36,656 nucleotides of DNA from Bacillota bacterium. Its GTDB lineage: Bacteria > Bacillota > Clostridia > Lachnospirales > Lachnospiraceae. The stretch covers positions 1-36,656 of the forward strand of contig JAQXYZ010000058.1 of assembly GCA_029226935.1 (NCBI GenBank). Reading direction: 5' to 3'. The first letter of the stretch is position 1. Every line of letters starts with the position of its first letter. The notes under the pieces are model-generated. The model was not told the origin of the DNA, made no database searches, and saw only the letters and a program-made list of their open reading frames with translations. This document shows positions 8,792 through 17,519 of the stretch, one piece after another. The position numbers and the translations under genes were made by a program.

Positions 8792-8940
8792 GTGAGGTGC
8801 TTCCGGGTAAATCCAGTATCAAGAAGGAGGCATGGCAGTCAGAGTTTTGTTTACACGAATCTAAGCAATTTTATAGCTCCCATTCAGGGACGTCTTACAA
8901 GCTTGTGCTTGTCGCGAATATTTCTATGGATTTTCACCAG
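8792..8940 (+). ncRNA. Candidate small RNA or leader-peptide transcript
   Basis: This follows the promoter at 8757-8785. It contains AAGGAGGC directly before an ATG with only ten codons (MAVRVLFTRI, 8833-8865), then two small hairpins: tccc-attca-ggga (8878-8890) and acaagc-ttgt-gcttgt (8897-8912). It does not match 6S, SRP or tmRNA signatures that I looked for. It may be a small RNA, a leader peptide, or decayed sequence; no clear terminator is visible. Confidence 0.3.
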
Positions 8941-9113
8941 TTATAATTCAACCCTTTAGAATTTCGCAGTGGTAGTTAAATTTTAGATACGTATCCGGCA
9001 TCTTACCTGTTTTTATTATCGTCATAATCAGCAAAACTATAATCAGTTCCAGAATTAATTTTTGTTTTGGCGCGCATATCACGGAATCCTTTTGGAATTG
9101 CCAGGATATAATT
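8941..9113. other. AT-rich stretch without a recognisable gene
   Basis: No convincing coding frame with a ribosome-binding site on either strand. It may hold decayed mobile DNA, but I found no intact inverted repeats or transposase motifs. Confidence 0.4.
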
Positions 9114-9134
9114 TTGGAGCAGATGGGAGAAAAT

Positions 9135-9350
9135 ATGACTTCAATAAGCAAAAGCGATGCAGATGCACTAAAGTCACAGCTTGAAGGAATGGAAAAGCAG
9201 GGTGTTAAGCTGTACTTAAATGGCGTTCCGTCCACAACGGAATTTATTATCAGTAATTGTGTGAATGAAGACACAGTTTACATGCCTGACTATGTGACTG
9301 ACGAGCATGGAAAAATTAAAGAGGTAAGGTACGACAGAATTCTTCTTTAA
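9135..9350 (+). CDS. Small hypothetical protein
   Basis: A 71-residue soluble protein starting MTSISKSDADALKSQLEGM and ending EVRYDRILL; I do not recognise the family. GGGAG lies 5 bases before the ATG at 9135, which is preferred over in-frame ATGs upstream that lack a site. A short amphipathic helix is followed by a mixed strand-rich part with NGVPSTTEFIISNCV. It stands alone between the gene-poor stretch and the GH18 gene. Codon usage looks like that of the neighbours, so it is probably a real gene. Confidence 0.6.
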   Translation: MTSISKSDADALKSQLEGMEKQGVKLYLNGVPSTTEFIISNCVNEDTVYMPDYVTDEHGKIKEVRYDRILL

Positions 9351-9495
9351 TTAGTTGAGCCTCTATCTGACCATCTCTCATATTACGGATTGTTTCGTGA
9401 CAGAAAGCCCCTGAAAACGATGATGGATGTCCGGTATGGGAGATGGAAAATTGTAATAAAAAGTCAAAATTGATAATGACGGTATAGGAATAGTC
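9351..9495. other. Intergenic stretch sharing a short sequence with the right end of the window
   Basis: No gene seen. It contains tcatattacggatt (9378-9391), found again at 36479-36492. Confidence 0.4.
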
Positions 9496-9504
9496 TGCTA
9501 TAAT
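9496..9504 (+). promoter_or_regulatory. Extended -10 promoter of the GH18 gene
   Basis: TGCTATAAT, an extended -10 (TGnTATAAT), 27 bases before the start codon. No well-spaced -35 is seen, as expected for extended -10 promoters. Confidence 0.5.
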
Positions 9505-9530
9505 ATAGGGCGATTGGAGGTTATTACAGG

Positions 9531-11228
9531 ATGAAGAAAAAAATGATACCGGTTTTGATTGCAATTGCCCTTATTATAGTGGTAGCAGGGGTAAGCTTTG
9601 GAACAATCCTGCTGGAAAGATATTCCTACACCAAAGACCGCGCTGACCTGAATGATTATTTTCATATGTCAGGGGATGCGGATGTGGCGATTGTGCTTCA
9701 GAATGAAATAATAGAAGAAAGAGCCAGATTATTTGACGGTGTTTATTATATGGATTTGGATACGGTTCATAAATATTTTAATGACCGTTTTTATGAAGAT
9801 AAAGGAGAGGGACTTTTACTTTATACGCTGCCTGATGATATCATTCGGACAGTGATTGGCAGCAGTGAAATGACCGCTGGCGGGGAGACGGAAGCGCTTT
9901 CCTATATACCAGCCAGATATGATGGGGAAACACTTTACGTTGCCCTCGATTATGTAAAGAAATACACCAATTTTTCATATGAAGGTTTCACGGAACCCAA
10001 CCGCCTGCAGATTTATACGGCGTGGGATGAACGTCAGGTTGCAGATATTAAGAAGGCAACTTCGGTAAGAGTTTTGGGTGGAGTGAAAAGTGAAATTCTA
10101 GAGGATCTGGCAAAGGGAGATAAGGTTACTGTCCTGGAACAGATGGAAACATGGAGTAAGGTTAAAACAAGTGATGCCGTGATCGGGTATGTGGAGAACA
10201 AACGATTGACAAATATCAGAGCAGAACTGCCGATTCCGGTAACAGACTATGAGGAGCCGGAGTATACCAGTATTACAAGAGACTATAAAATCAATCTGGG
10301 ATGGCATGTGGTTGCGGGAACGACTGGAAATGATACGTTTGATTCTGTAGTTGCCAACACCAAAGGGTTGAATGTAATCTCACCTACATGGTTCAAATTA
10401 AGTGATAATAACGGTGGTTTTACAAGCTTTGCAAGTCAGGACTATGTGAACAGAGCGCACAATAAGGGACTTGAGGTATGGGCACTGGTAGAAAATATTG
10501 AATATGCGGACAGCATTGATATGTATGAGATTCTGTCCTCCACAACTACAAGAGCAAGGCTGATTGATGGACTGGTAAATCAGGTGCTTGACTATGGCAT
10601 AGATGGCATCAATGTGGATTTGGAACAAATCAGCATGGATTGCGGAGAACACTACATTCAGTTTATTAGAGAATTGTCCATTCCCTGCCGCAAATATGGA
10701 ATTGTTCTGTCCGTGGATAATTATGTGCCTACAGGTTATACAGACCACTATGACAGGAAGGAACAGGGGGTTGTGGCTGACTATGTAGTCATTATGGGAT
10801 ATGATGAGCATTACGCGGGCAGTCCGGAAGCGGGAAGTGTTGCTTCTATTGATTTTGTGGAAGAAGGAATTGAGAAGACGGTAAATCAGGTGCCGGCAAA
10901 CAAAGTTATTAATGCGGTTCCCTTTTATACAAGGATTTGGGAGACGTCTGACGGAAAGCTCAGCAGTCAGGCAGTCGGAATGGATATGGCAGAAGAGTTT
11001 GTTAAAAGCCATAACATCACAGTGGAATGGGATGAGGAGACCTGCCAGAACTATGGGGAAATTCAGGAAGGCACAAGATTGTATCAGGTGTGGCTTGAGG
11101 ATGAGAAGTCAATAGAAGTAAAGCTGAACATCATGGACAAGTATCAGATTGGTGGTGTTGCAAGCTGGAGATTGGGGTTTGAAAAGCCGGAAATTTGGGA
11201 GATCATAGAAGCCTATATGAATAAGTAG
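9531..11228 (+). CDS. Membrane-anchored GH18 hydrolase with SH3 domain
   Basis: A 565-residue exported protein anchored by an N-terminal hydrophobic helix (about residues 5-27). Residues 45-170 look like the copper-amine-oxidase-N-like stalk domain found in Firmicute wall proteins. An SH3-like domain follows (about 178-228: SVRVLGGVKSEIL, GDKVTVLEQMETWSKV, GYVENKRL), then a GH18 TIM barrel (about 255-560). The catalytic motif reads DGINVDLE with Glu365 as the expected acid; the first Asp of the usual DGxDxDxE is Asn. Later motifs include DYVVIMGYDEHY and a final IGGVASWRLG. Relatives act on spore cortex or peptidoglycan (YaaH/SleL-like) and lie near other wall enzymes, as here (CwlD-like and SleB-like). 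Substrate is inferred, not shown. GGAGG precedes the ATG by 10 bases. Confidence 0.88.
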   Translation: MKKKMIPVLIAIALIIVVAGVSFGTILLERYSYTKDRADLNDYFHMSGDADVAIVLQNEIIEERARLFDGVYYMDLDTVHKYFNDRFYEDKGEGLLLYTLPDDIIRTVIGSSEMTAGGETEALSYIPARYDGETLYVALDYVKKYTNFSYEGFTEPNRLQIYTAWDERQVADIKKATSVRVLGGVKSEILEDLAKGDKVTVLEQMETWSKVKTSDAVIGYVENKRLTNIRAELPIPVTDYEEPEYTSITRDYKINLGWHVVAGTTGNDTFDSVVANTKGLNVISPTWFKLSDNNGGFTSFASQDYVNRAHNKGLEVWALVENIEYADSIDMYEILSSTTTRARLIDGLVNQVLDYGIDGINVDLEQISMDCGEHYIQFIRELSIPCRKYGIVLSVDNYVPTGYTDHYDRKEQGVVADYVVIMGYDEHYAGSPEAGSVASIDFVEEGIEKTVNQVPANKVINAVPFYTRIWETSDGKLSSQAVGMDMAEEFVKSHNITVEWDEETCQNYGEIQEGTRLYQVWLEDEKSIEVKLNIMDKYQIGGVASWRLGFEKPEIWEIIEAYMNK

Positions 11229-11259
11229 AGGATATGCCGGGTGCATAAACGAATCTGAG

Positions 11260-11291
11260 ATAAGCTGTGGGCATACCTGCAGCTTATTTTT
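11260..11291 (+). terminator. Terminator after the GH18 gene
   Basis: Arms ataagctg (11260-11267) and cagcttat (11280-11287) followed by a T run to 11291. Confidence 0.75.
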
Positions 11292-11329
11292 CATAAATAT
11301 AGGTAAGACTATTGTTTGCGAGGCAGCAG

Positions 11330-12043
11330 GTGTCAGAAGAACAGAACAGGGTTTTGAAGCTGGTAATGCTGGGGATTTTAATGGTATCCATGTTTGTGGT
11401 GGCAAGAGAAGGCGCTGTGCAGGTTAGTTCCATGCAGGCAGAAAGCAGGGAAGGGCTCTGCGTGGTTATCGATGCAGGTCATGGAGGCTCAGATCCTGGC
11501 AAAGTGGGAATCAACGACCAGTTAGAAAAGGATGTGAATCTGAAAATTGCGAAGATGCTTAAACAGTTTTTGCAGGCAGAGGGAATTTCGGTGGTCATGA
11601 CAAGAGAAGGGGACGGCGGACTGTATGATGAAGGGGCATCCAATAAGAAGGTTCAGGATATGAAAAAGCGCCTTGAGATTATCGAAAAGGCTGACCCGGT
11701 CATGGTGGTAAGCATTCATCAGAACAGTTACCATGAAGAATATGTGAAGGGAGCTCAGGTTTTTTATTATAAAACCAGTGAAAGCAGCAGATGTCTTGCG
11801 CAGGTATTGCAGGAACAGCTTCGCAGACTGGATCCGGACAATAAGCGGGAGGCGAAAGGAAATGACAGTTATTTTTTGCTGAAAAAAACTGCAAAACCTA
11901 TTGTGATTGTAGAGTGCGGCTTCCTTTCCAACCGGGAGGAGGCAGAAAAATTGTCCACTGCACTCTATCAGGAGAAAATGGCATGGAATATCCATATGGG
12001 TATTATGAAATACTTAAATGGAGTAAAAATAGAGGAAAACTAA
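11330..12043 (+). CDS. cwlD: N-acetylmuramoyl-L-alanine amidase, CwlD-like
   Basis: A zinc amidase of the Amidase_3 family that cuts the bond between muramic acid and the stem peptide. After an N-terminal membrane segment (VLKLVMLGILMVSMFVV) come the zinc-site motifs VIDAGHGGSDPG, DVNLKIAKML with a Glu-containing loop before it, SIHQNSY, and the terminal VECGFLSNREEAEKL. The length of about 237 residues fits CwlD, which makes muramic-delta-lactam in the spore cortex. I prefer the GTG at 11330, 6 bases after GAGG; a TTG at 11312 is the alternative. The presence of spoIIID in the window supports a spore role, though a vegetative amidase cannot be excluded. Confidence 0.85.
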   Translation: MSEEQNRVLKLVMLGILMVSMFVVAREGAVQVSSMQAESREGLCVVIDAGHGGSDPGKVGINDQLEKDVNLKIAKMLKQFLQAEGISVVMTREGDGGLYDEGASNKKVQDMKKRLEIIEKADPVMVVSIHQNSYHEEYVKGAQVFYYKTSESSRCLAQVLQEQLRRLDPDNKREAKGNDSYFLLKKTAKPIVIVECGFLSNREEAEKLSTALYQEKMAWNIHMGIMKYLNGVKIEEN

Positions 12044-12106
12044 TAAAGGTAGTCAAAAAAGCGGAAATATGTTAGAGTAAAATAGAAAAAGTTCTGGGTA
12101 GGAAAA

Positions 12107-13156
12107 ATGAATACAAAGATTTTGAAAATGGATGAAGAAAATATAGATGCTGATGCTATCCGTGAAGCAGGAAATATTCTTCGCAATGGAGGACTGGTCG
12201 CATTCCCAACTGAGACAGTATATGGTCTTGGCGGGGATGCGCTGAATGCTGAGTCATCCGGGAAAATATATGCTGCAAAGGGACGGCCTTCTGACAATCC
12301 GCTGATTGTTCATATCGCGGGGATGGAGGAATTATCAAAAATTGTCAGAAAGATACCTGAGGAAGCATACCTGCTTGCCGAACATTTTTGGCCGGGACCG
12401 CTTACTATGATTTTTGAAAAATCAGATTGTGTTCCGCTAGAGACTACAGGCGGGCTGGAAACAGTGGCAGTCAGGATGCCTTCCAACAAGATTGCGAGGG
12501 CACTCATTCACGCATCGGGCGGATATATTGCAGCTCCCAGTGCCAATCTTTCCGGACGACCAAGCCCTACGGTGGCAAAATATGTGATTGAGGATCTGGA
12601 TGGCAGAGTGGACATGATCATTGACGGCGGCGAGGTAAATATTGGATTGGAGTCCACGATTATCGATTTGACAGGGGACAAGCCTATGATTTTGCGTCCC
12701 GGCTATATTACGGAAGAAATGCTGGAAGAAACCATAGGAAGTGTTGAGATTGATCAAACGATTATAGAAGGAAATTCGAAACAGGCGCCCAAAGCCCCCG
12801 GAATGAAGTACAGGCATTATGCACCTAAAGGAAACCTCACTATTATAGAGGGAGAGGCAGACCGGGTAGTAGACTATATTAATGAACAGCTCCGCATCTA
12901 TCGGAAGAACGGAAGTAAAACGGGTGTCATTGCAACAGATGAAACTGCTACAAAGTATCAGGCGGACAGCGTAAAAAGCGCAGGGAAGCGGAAAGACGAA
13001 GACCAGATTGCACACCAGTTGTTTCGTATTCTCAGGGAATTTGACGATGAGAGTGTGGAGATTATCTACGCGGAGAGCTTTGAAGGCAGAGGAGTAGGAC
13101 AGGCAATTATGAACAGGCTGCTAAAGGCAGCAGGTCATCAGGTCATAAAATTATAA
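12107..13156 (+). CDS. sua5: L-threonylcarbamoyladenylate synthase (Sua5 type)
   Basis: This makes threonylcarbamoyl-AMP from threonine, bicarbonate and ATP, the first step of the t6A37 tRNA modification. At 349 residues it is the long Sua5 form: an N-terminal YrdC domain (LVAFPTETVYGLGGDA, KIYAAKGRPSDNPLIVH, AAPSANLSGRPSPT, ESTIIDL, LRPG) and a C-terminal Sua5 domain after a linker with APGMKYRHYAP. TAGGAAAA lies before the ATG. It is followed within 25 bases by rpiB and probably shares a transcript. The identification is firm. Confidence 0.95.
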   Translation: MNTKILKMDEENIDADAIREAGNILRNGGLVAFPTETVYGLGGDALNAESSGKIYAAKGRPSDNPLIVHIAGMEELSKIVRKIPEEAYLLAEHFWPGPLTMIFEKSDCVPLETTGGLETVAVRMPSNKIARALIHASGGYIAAPSANLSGRPSPTVAKYVIEDLDGRVDMIIDGGEVNIGLESTIIDLTGDKPMILRPGYITEEMLEETIGSVEIDQTIIEGNSKQAPKAPGMKYRHYAPKGNLTIIEGEADRVVDYINEQLRIYRKNGSKTGVIATDETATKYQADSVKSAGKRKDEDQIAHQLFRILREFDDESVEIIYAESFEGRGVGQAIMNRLLKAAGHQVIKL

Positions 13157-13176
13157 TCATGATGGGAGGAAGAAAA

Positions 13177-13605
13177 ATGATAGCATTAGGCAGTGATCAT
13201 GGCGGATATGATTTGAAATGTCAGATCATAGATTATTTGAAGGAAAAGGAAATTGCGTACAAGGATTTTGGCTGCTATGACAAGCAGTCCTGTGATTATC
13301 CGGAATTTGGCAAGGCAGCGGCAAAGGCGGTTGCCAGTGGCGAATGTGACAGGGGGATTGTGGTGTGCACTACCGGAATCGGTATTTCTATTGCGGCAAA
13401 TAAGATTCCCGGTGTGCGCTGTGCTCTTTGCACAGATTCATACCTTGCGAAAATGACAAGGCTTCACAATGATGCAAATATGCTGGCTCTTGGAGGTGGG
13501 ATTGTTGGCAAAAATCTTGCCATTGAAATTGTGGAGACCTTCCTGAATACAGAATTTTCAGAGGGTGAGAACCATATCCGCAGAATTGGAAAACTGGAAG
13601 AATAA
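13177..13605 (+). CDS. rpiB: Ribose-5-phosphate isomerase B
   Basis: This interconverts ribose-5-phosphate and ribulose-5-phosphate in the pentose phosphate pathway. The 142-residue protein opens with MIALGSDHGGYDLK (active-site Asp8-His9), and has DYPEFGKAAAKAV, GIVVCTTGIGISIAANK with the catalytic Cys, and ARLHNDANMLALGG-like sequence (TRLHNDANMLALGGG). The start is the ATG at 13177, behind GGGAGG; an in-frame ATG at 13159 is upstream of that site. Co-transcription with sua5 is common in Firmicutes (the ywlC-ywlF type neighbourhood). The RpiB/LacAB family is certain and RpiB is the best call. Confidence 0.95.
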   Translation: MIALGSDHGGYDLKCQIIDYLKEKEIAYKDFGCYDKQSCDYPEFGKAAAKAVASGECDRGIVVCTTGIGISIAANKIPGVRCALCTDSYLAKMTRLHNDANMLALGGGIVGKNLAIEIVETFLNTEFSEGENHIRRIGKLEE

Positions 13606-13640
13606 CGATAGAATTTGTAAATAAAAAGGCAGGTGAGGCG

Positions 13641-14813
13641 ATGAAAAGAGCAATAAAAAGAGGAATTGCTGTATTTATGACAGCAGTTGTTTTAGTGTGC
13701 GCTTTTCCGATGACTTCTTATGCCGACAATGACAAAATCTCGAATTTGGAGAGCCAAATTGAACAGAAAAAAAAGGAGAAGGAAGAGACTGAGCAGAACA
13801 TCAATGAAACCCAAAATGAGTTAAATGGCTTACAGGAAACCACCGAAGGCCTGAAGGGAAAACTAAATAATCTCAATTCAGACCTGACGACGGTAAGCAA
13901 TAATCTGGCTGATCTTGAGGAGAAGATTGCTGTTAAGAATGAGGAGATAGAGACCACTCAGGAGGAACTTGATGAGGCGAGATGCGTGGAAGCAGATCAG
14001 TATGCAGCCATGAAGAAGCGTATCCAGTTCATGTATGAAAAACGGGATTATGTGATGATGGAAATGCTCTTCGGCGCCGCCAATTTCTCAGACTTATTGA
14101 ATCGGAACGATTATATCGAGCAATTGTCTGAATATGACAGAAACCAGCTGGAAATGTTCAAGGCAACCAGACAGGAAATTGAAGAAAAGGAAGCCCAGCT
14201 TGAAGCGGAAAAGAAAGAACTGGATGAACTGAAGGTTTCTGTGGAAGCAGAACAGAGCCGCGTGGCAGGAATGATCAGCCAGACTTCAGGGCAGATTACC
14301 AGCTATCAGCATGAAATTTCAGCTGCTGAAGCGGAAATGCTGGAATATGAAAAGAAGCTGCAGGAGCAGAAGAACAGCATTGCAGCTCTCCAAAAAGAAC
14401 TGGAAGAAGAAAGAAGGCTGTCACAGTTGGCAGCAAGATCGGCATGGAGAGATATTTCGGAAATATCCTTCGCGGATGGTGACAGGTATCTTCTGGCAAA
14501 CCTGATCTATTGCGAGGCGGGAAACCAGCCTTTTGAGGGACAGGTAGCGGTAGGCGCAGTGGTAATGAACCGTGTTATGAGCTCTGTATTTCCTGATACC
14601 GTGGTAGGGGTAATTTATCAGAACAAGCAGTTTTCGCCTGTGGCAAGCGGACGCCTCGCACTTGCTCTTGCGGAGGATCACGCTACAGCCGCATGTTATC
14701 AGGCGGCAGATGCAGCGATGTCAGGGCAGACGACTGTAGGAAACTGTCTGTTTTTCAGAACGCCTATTGAAGGACTTACAGGTATCCAGATTGGCGGACA
14801 TATCTTTTATTAG
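13641..14813 (+). CDS. Exported coiled-coil protein with SleB-type cell-wall hydrolase domain
   Basis: A 390-residue secreted protein. A signal peptide (IAVFMTAVVLVCAFPMTSYA, about residues 10-29) is followed by a long heptad-rich coiled coil (30-270), similar to the N-terminal region of PcsB/CwlO-like proteins, with the insert FMYEKRDYVMMEMLFGAANFSD. The C-terminal domain (about 285-390) is Hydrolase_2/SleB: LLANLIYCEAGNQP with the probable catalytic Glu, VAVGAVVMNRV, VVGVIYQNKQFSP and FRTP. SleB-type enzymes are lytic transglycosylases on spore cortex or wall peptidoglycan. Here the coiled coil suggests a regulated vegetative wall enzyme, but a spore role is possible. AGGTGAGG precedes the ATG. 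A terminator follows. Confidence 0.88.
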   Translation: MKRAIKRGIAVFMTAVVLVCAFPMTSYADNDKISNLESQIEQKKKEKEETEQNINETQNELNGLQETTEGLKGKLNNLNSDLTTVSNNLADLEEKIAVKNEEIETTQEELDEARCVEADQYAAMKKRIQFMYEKRDYVMMEMLFGAANFSDLLNRNDYIEQLSEYDRNQLEMFKATRQEIEEKEAQLEAEKKELDELKVSVEAEQSRVAGMISQTSGQITSYQHEISAAEAEMLEYEKKLQEQKNSIAALQKELEEERRLSQLAARSAWRDISEISFADGDRYLLANLIYCEAGNQPFEGQVAVGAVVMNRVMSSVFPDTVVGVIYQNKQFSPVASGRLALALAEDHATAACYQAADAAMSGQTTVGNCLFFRTPIEGLTGIQIGGHIFY

Positions 14814-14826
14814 AAGAGAAAAAGAA

Positions 14827-14868
14827 ATGAGCCCTTTTCCCATTTGGGAGAAAGGCTCATAATTTTTT
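14827..14868. terminator. Terminator after the SleB-type hydrolase gene
   Basis: atgagcc (14827-14833) pairs with ggctcat (14854-14860), with further inner pairing, and a T run follows. It lies between convergent genes and may serve both. Confidence 0.8.
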
Positions 14869-14887
14869 AAAATAAATTGTCTGTGCT

Positions 14888-15358
14888 TCAACAGTCAATG
14901 TAAGATTTTAATTCTTCAAAGCTGCCGGAATAAATGATGTTAAGCAGCCTGTCAAGGCGCATCAGACTCGACTTCAGGGTATCCAGGGAAATGGAGCAGG
15001 ATTCCAAAGCGGTTACCAGTTCATCCAAATCTACTACCTTGACGAATCCATCAGGATATATGATTACATCTGCCAGAAGATCCGTTACAATCATGGTATT
15101 GGTGTCGGGTGTGTAATTGAAATCCACAATATCGCAGTACCAGTACAGGAGAGAACCGTCTTCGCGGCAGAATTTACTTACCTTAAAGCCTTCTTTCAGA
15201 AAATAACAGGAAGAACCATGGTGCAGATCCTTCTTGGGATGAAGCGCATGCCAGGTCGTGACAATGCGGTCTTCATTACAGAAAGTGATTACATCATCCT
15301 TCAGAAGAATACATTCCTCCGGAATAATACGTCTGCGGTATAAAATGGGATTTTCCAT
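14888..15358 (-). CDS. DUF402 domain protein
   Basis: A 156-residue cytoplasmic protein matching the DUF402 pattern: LHPKKDLHHGSSCYFLKEG, YWYCDIVDFNYTPD, IVTDLLADVIIYPDG, VKVVDLDEL. Better-known relatives (YgaC/Ntdp) hydrolyse nucleoside di- and triphosphates using acidic residues on such strands; whether this member does is unknown. The ending is a helical tail. AAGGAGG stands before the ATG. It is a single gene, divergent from the ATP synthase operon. Confidence 0.8.
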   Translation of the reverse strand: MENPILYRRRIIPEECILLKDDVITFCNEDRIVTTWHALHPKKDLHHGSSCYFLKEGFKVSKFCREDGSLLYWYCDIVDFNYTPDTNTMIVTDLLADVIIYPDGFVKVVDLDELVTALESCSISLDTLKSSLMRLDRLLNIIYSGSFEELKSYIDC

Positions 15359-15492
15359 AAAAACCTCCTTGTCGGTAACCGGAATTGCCTTACAAAAATC
15401 TTACTCTTAAACGGAGGTAAAGTCAACGAATTCCGGGAAATATGTAAAAGGAAAGTTTATCAAAATTTATGTGCGATTTTACCAATATTTTA

Positions 15493-15521
15493 TAGACATA
15501 AAATGAAAAAATGGGTATAAT
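15493..15521 (+). promoter_or_regulatory. Promoter of the ATP synthase operon
   Basis: TAGACA (15493-15498), a 17-base spacer and TATAAT (15516-15521), about 50 bases before atpZ. This is a good match for a housekeeping promoter. Confidence 0.75.
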
Positions 15522-15571
15522 AAATAAGTGTATGCAAATAGCAAAAATGACACTTTGAAAGGGAGAAACAT

Positions 15572-15868
15572 GTGAAATTCAATCGAAGCGTATATCAGGC
15601 ATTAACGATGATAGGACAGTTTGGAATTAACATGTTGGTCCCTGTTTTTATTTGTTCCTTTCTGGGGATGTTTCTGGATAGAAAGCTGGGGACAAACTTT
15701 CTGGTAGTAATCTTGTTTTTTGTGGGGGCGGTAGCCGGCGGCTATAATGTATACCGCTTTGCAAGACAAATCTTCCAAAGCGAAAGTGACCAGTCTGCTT
15801 ATTTACATAAGAGCAGAAGAAACAGGAAAGATGGAAACAGAAATGAAAGAAAAGATTATCAGGATTAA
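15572..15868 (+). CDS. atpZ: AtpZ/AtpI-type membrane protein
   Basis: A 98-residue protein with two membrane helices (about residues 17-36 and 44-62) joined by FLDRKLGTN, the pattern of AtpZ. Together with AtpI it is thought to bring in Mg2+ or to help assemble the membrane rotor; the role is not settled. It starts with GTG behind GGGAG and is first in the ATP synthase operon. The basic tail (residues 75-98) overlaps the start of the next gene. Confidence 0.85.
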   Translation: MKFNRSVYQALTMIGQFGINMLVPVFICSFLGMFLDRKLGTNFLVVILFFVGAVAGGYNVYRFARQIFQSESDQSAYLHKSRRNRKDGNRNERKDYQD

Positions 15869-16289
15869 CAGAACGCTGTTTGAGCTTGAAACAGGCATCC
15901 TTATATTCGGAGTCTTGTGTCAGCTGTTTGTTTTTTTGCCAATAGATAAGGGCGCTTACAGCCTGGGGCTCTGGGCGGGAATACTGATTGCCATGGTCAG
16001 TGCCTTTCATATGTGGTGGTCACTTGACCGTGCGTTAAATCTGGAAGAACATCAGGCGGTAAAAGTCACAAGTGCCCATAACATTCTCAGATATTTTCTG
16101 ATTACCGTGGCGCTCATACTGATTGCCGTAAGCAGAATTGCAAACCCACTGTCTGCATTTTTAGGGATTATGGGCTTGAAGGCTTCTGCATATATGCATT
16201 TTATTACTAAGAAAATAAGCACATTGATTTATGGGGAAGAAATTCTTCCTCCGCTTATAGAAGAACCTGCCGGGGAGCAGGATATGTAA
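15831..16289 (+). CDS. atpI: ATP synthase subunit I
   Basis: A small membrane protein of about 152 residues with four hydrophobic segments, in the position of AtpI between atpZ and atpB. It probably aids assembly of the c ring. Upstream in-frame codons reach 15747, but the ATG at 15831 (or 15843) fits best because the earlier part is the basic tail of AtpZ read in another frame. The ribosome-binding site is weak, so translation may be coupled to atpZ, which it overlaps. Sequence in this family is poorly conserved; the call rests on position and topology. Confidence 0.7.
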   Translation: METEMKEKIIRINRTLFELETGILIFGVLCQLFVFLPIDKGAYSLGLWAGILIAMVSAFHMWWSLDRALNLEEHQAVKVTSAHNILRYFLITVALILIAVSRIANPLSAFLGIMGLKASAYMHFITKKISTLIYGEEILPPLIEEPAGEQDM

Positions 16290-16301
16290 GGAGGTGAAGA
16301 A

Positions 16302-17024
16302 ATGGAGCAGGGAATTCTCTTGTCGGGAGAAACGGAAGTCGATTTTATGATTCATGGGGTCTTTTCCTATGAATTGTTTGGACAGACCGTATGGATTACA
16401 ACCACACACATCTGCGTGTTGATTGTCATGCTGATTATTATTGGTTTTTGTATCGCGGCAAACCGCGCAATCAAGCATGCTACGGAAGTGCCCGGTGCAT
16501 TTCAGAATGTGGTAGAACTGATTGTAGAGATGCTTGATGGAATGGTCGGCGGCGTCATGGGTAAGCAGGCAGTCCGTTTTCGGAACTACATTGGAACGAT
16601 TTTTATCTTTATTTTTATCAGCAATATTTCCGGACTTCTGGGCTTGCGTCCGCCTACGGCTGATTACGGAGTGACCTTTGCCTTGGGGATCATTACCTTT
16701 ACGTTGATTCATTTTAATAAATTCAAGTATCAGAAGGTTTCAGGTGTACTTAAGGGATTATGCGAACCGTGGCCAATTTGGGCGCCAATCAACATTATCA
16801 GTGATCTGGCAGTTCCGGTTTCGCTATCACTTCGTCTGTTCGCCAATATTTTGTCGGGAACAGCGATTATGGCATTGATATATGCATTGCTGAATAAAGT
16901 GGCCATTATCTGGCCGGCAGCACTTCATGTATATTTTGACCTGTTTTCAGGTGCAATCCAGACCTATGTTTTCTGTATGCTGACCATGACGTACATTACG
17001 GATGCATGCAACACGGGAGACTAG
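16302..17024 (+). CDS. atpB: ATP synthase subunit a
   Basis: A 240-residue integral membrane subunit of Fo that forms the ion half-channels next to the c ring. The conserved stretch SLSLRLFANILSG carries the essential arginine (Arg178). Five to six hydrophobic helices are visible, plus NISGLLGLRPPTAD in the middle. AAGGAGG precedes the ATG. It is third in the operon, 12 bases after atpI. Confidence 0.96.
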   Translation: MEQGILLSGETEVDFMIHGVFSYELFGQTVWITTTHICVLIVMLIIIGFCIAANRAIKHATEVPGAFQNVVELIVEMLDGMVGGVMGKQAVRFRNYIGTIFIFIFISNISGLLGLRPPTADYGVTFALGIITFTLIHFNKFKYQKVSGVLKGLCEPWPIWAPINIISDLAVPVSLSLRLFANILSGTAIMALIYALLNKVAIIWPAALHVYFDLFSGAIQTYVFCMLTMTYITDACNTGD

Positions 17025-17360
<336 letters not shown>

Positions 17361-17361
17361 A

Positions 17362-17483
17362 ACGAGAAAGAGCATTTCTAAAGCAGCAAAGGACGCTGCT
17401 TAAGAAAAGCTAAAGCTTTCTCGTGAAGAATGTCTCTGGAGAGACATTCTTCTGAAGAAGAGCCGGGGATATGATATCCGGCT
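17362..17483 (+). promoter_or_regulatory. Cluster of three hairpins between atpE and atpF
   Basis: Three stems in a row: acgagaaag/ctttctcgt (17362-17370, 17416-17424), enclosing aagcagc/gctgctt (17381-17387, 17395-17401); gaagaatgtctc/gagacattcttc (17425-17436, 17441-17452), a perfect 12-bp stem with a 4-base loop; and agccgg/ccggct (17461-17466, 17478-17483). None is followed by a T run, so they look like mRNA-stability or processing elements rather than terminators. Confidence 0.75.
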
Positions 17484-17519
17484 GACGAGTGAGAAATATT
17501 GGAGAAAGGAGGTTTACGG

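Noticed and set aside
8792-8940. 6S RNA, SRP RNA, tmRNA or c-di-GMP riboswitch
   Set aside because: None of the conserved core sequences that I know for these RNAs is present.
8948-9274. Minus-strand frame of 108 codons
   Set aside because: It mostly runs opposite the small gene at 9135-9350 and shows no start site; a link to a transposase remnant could not be supported.
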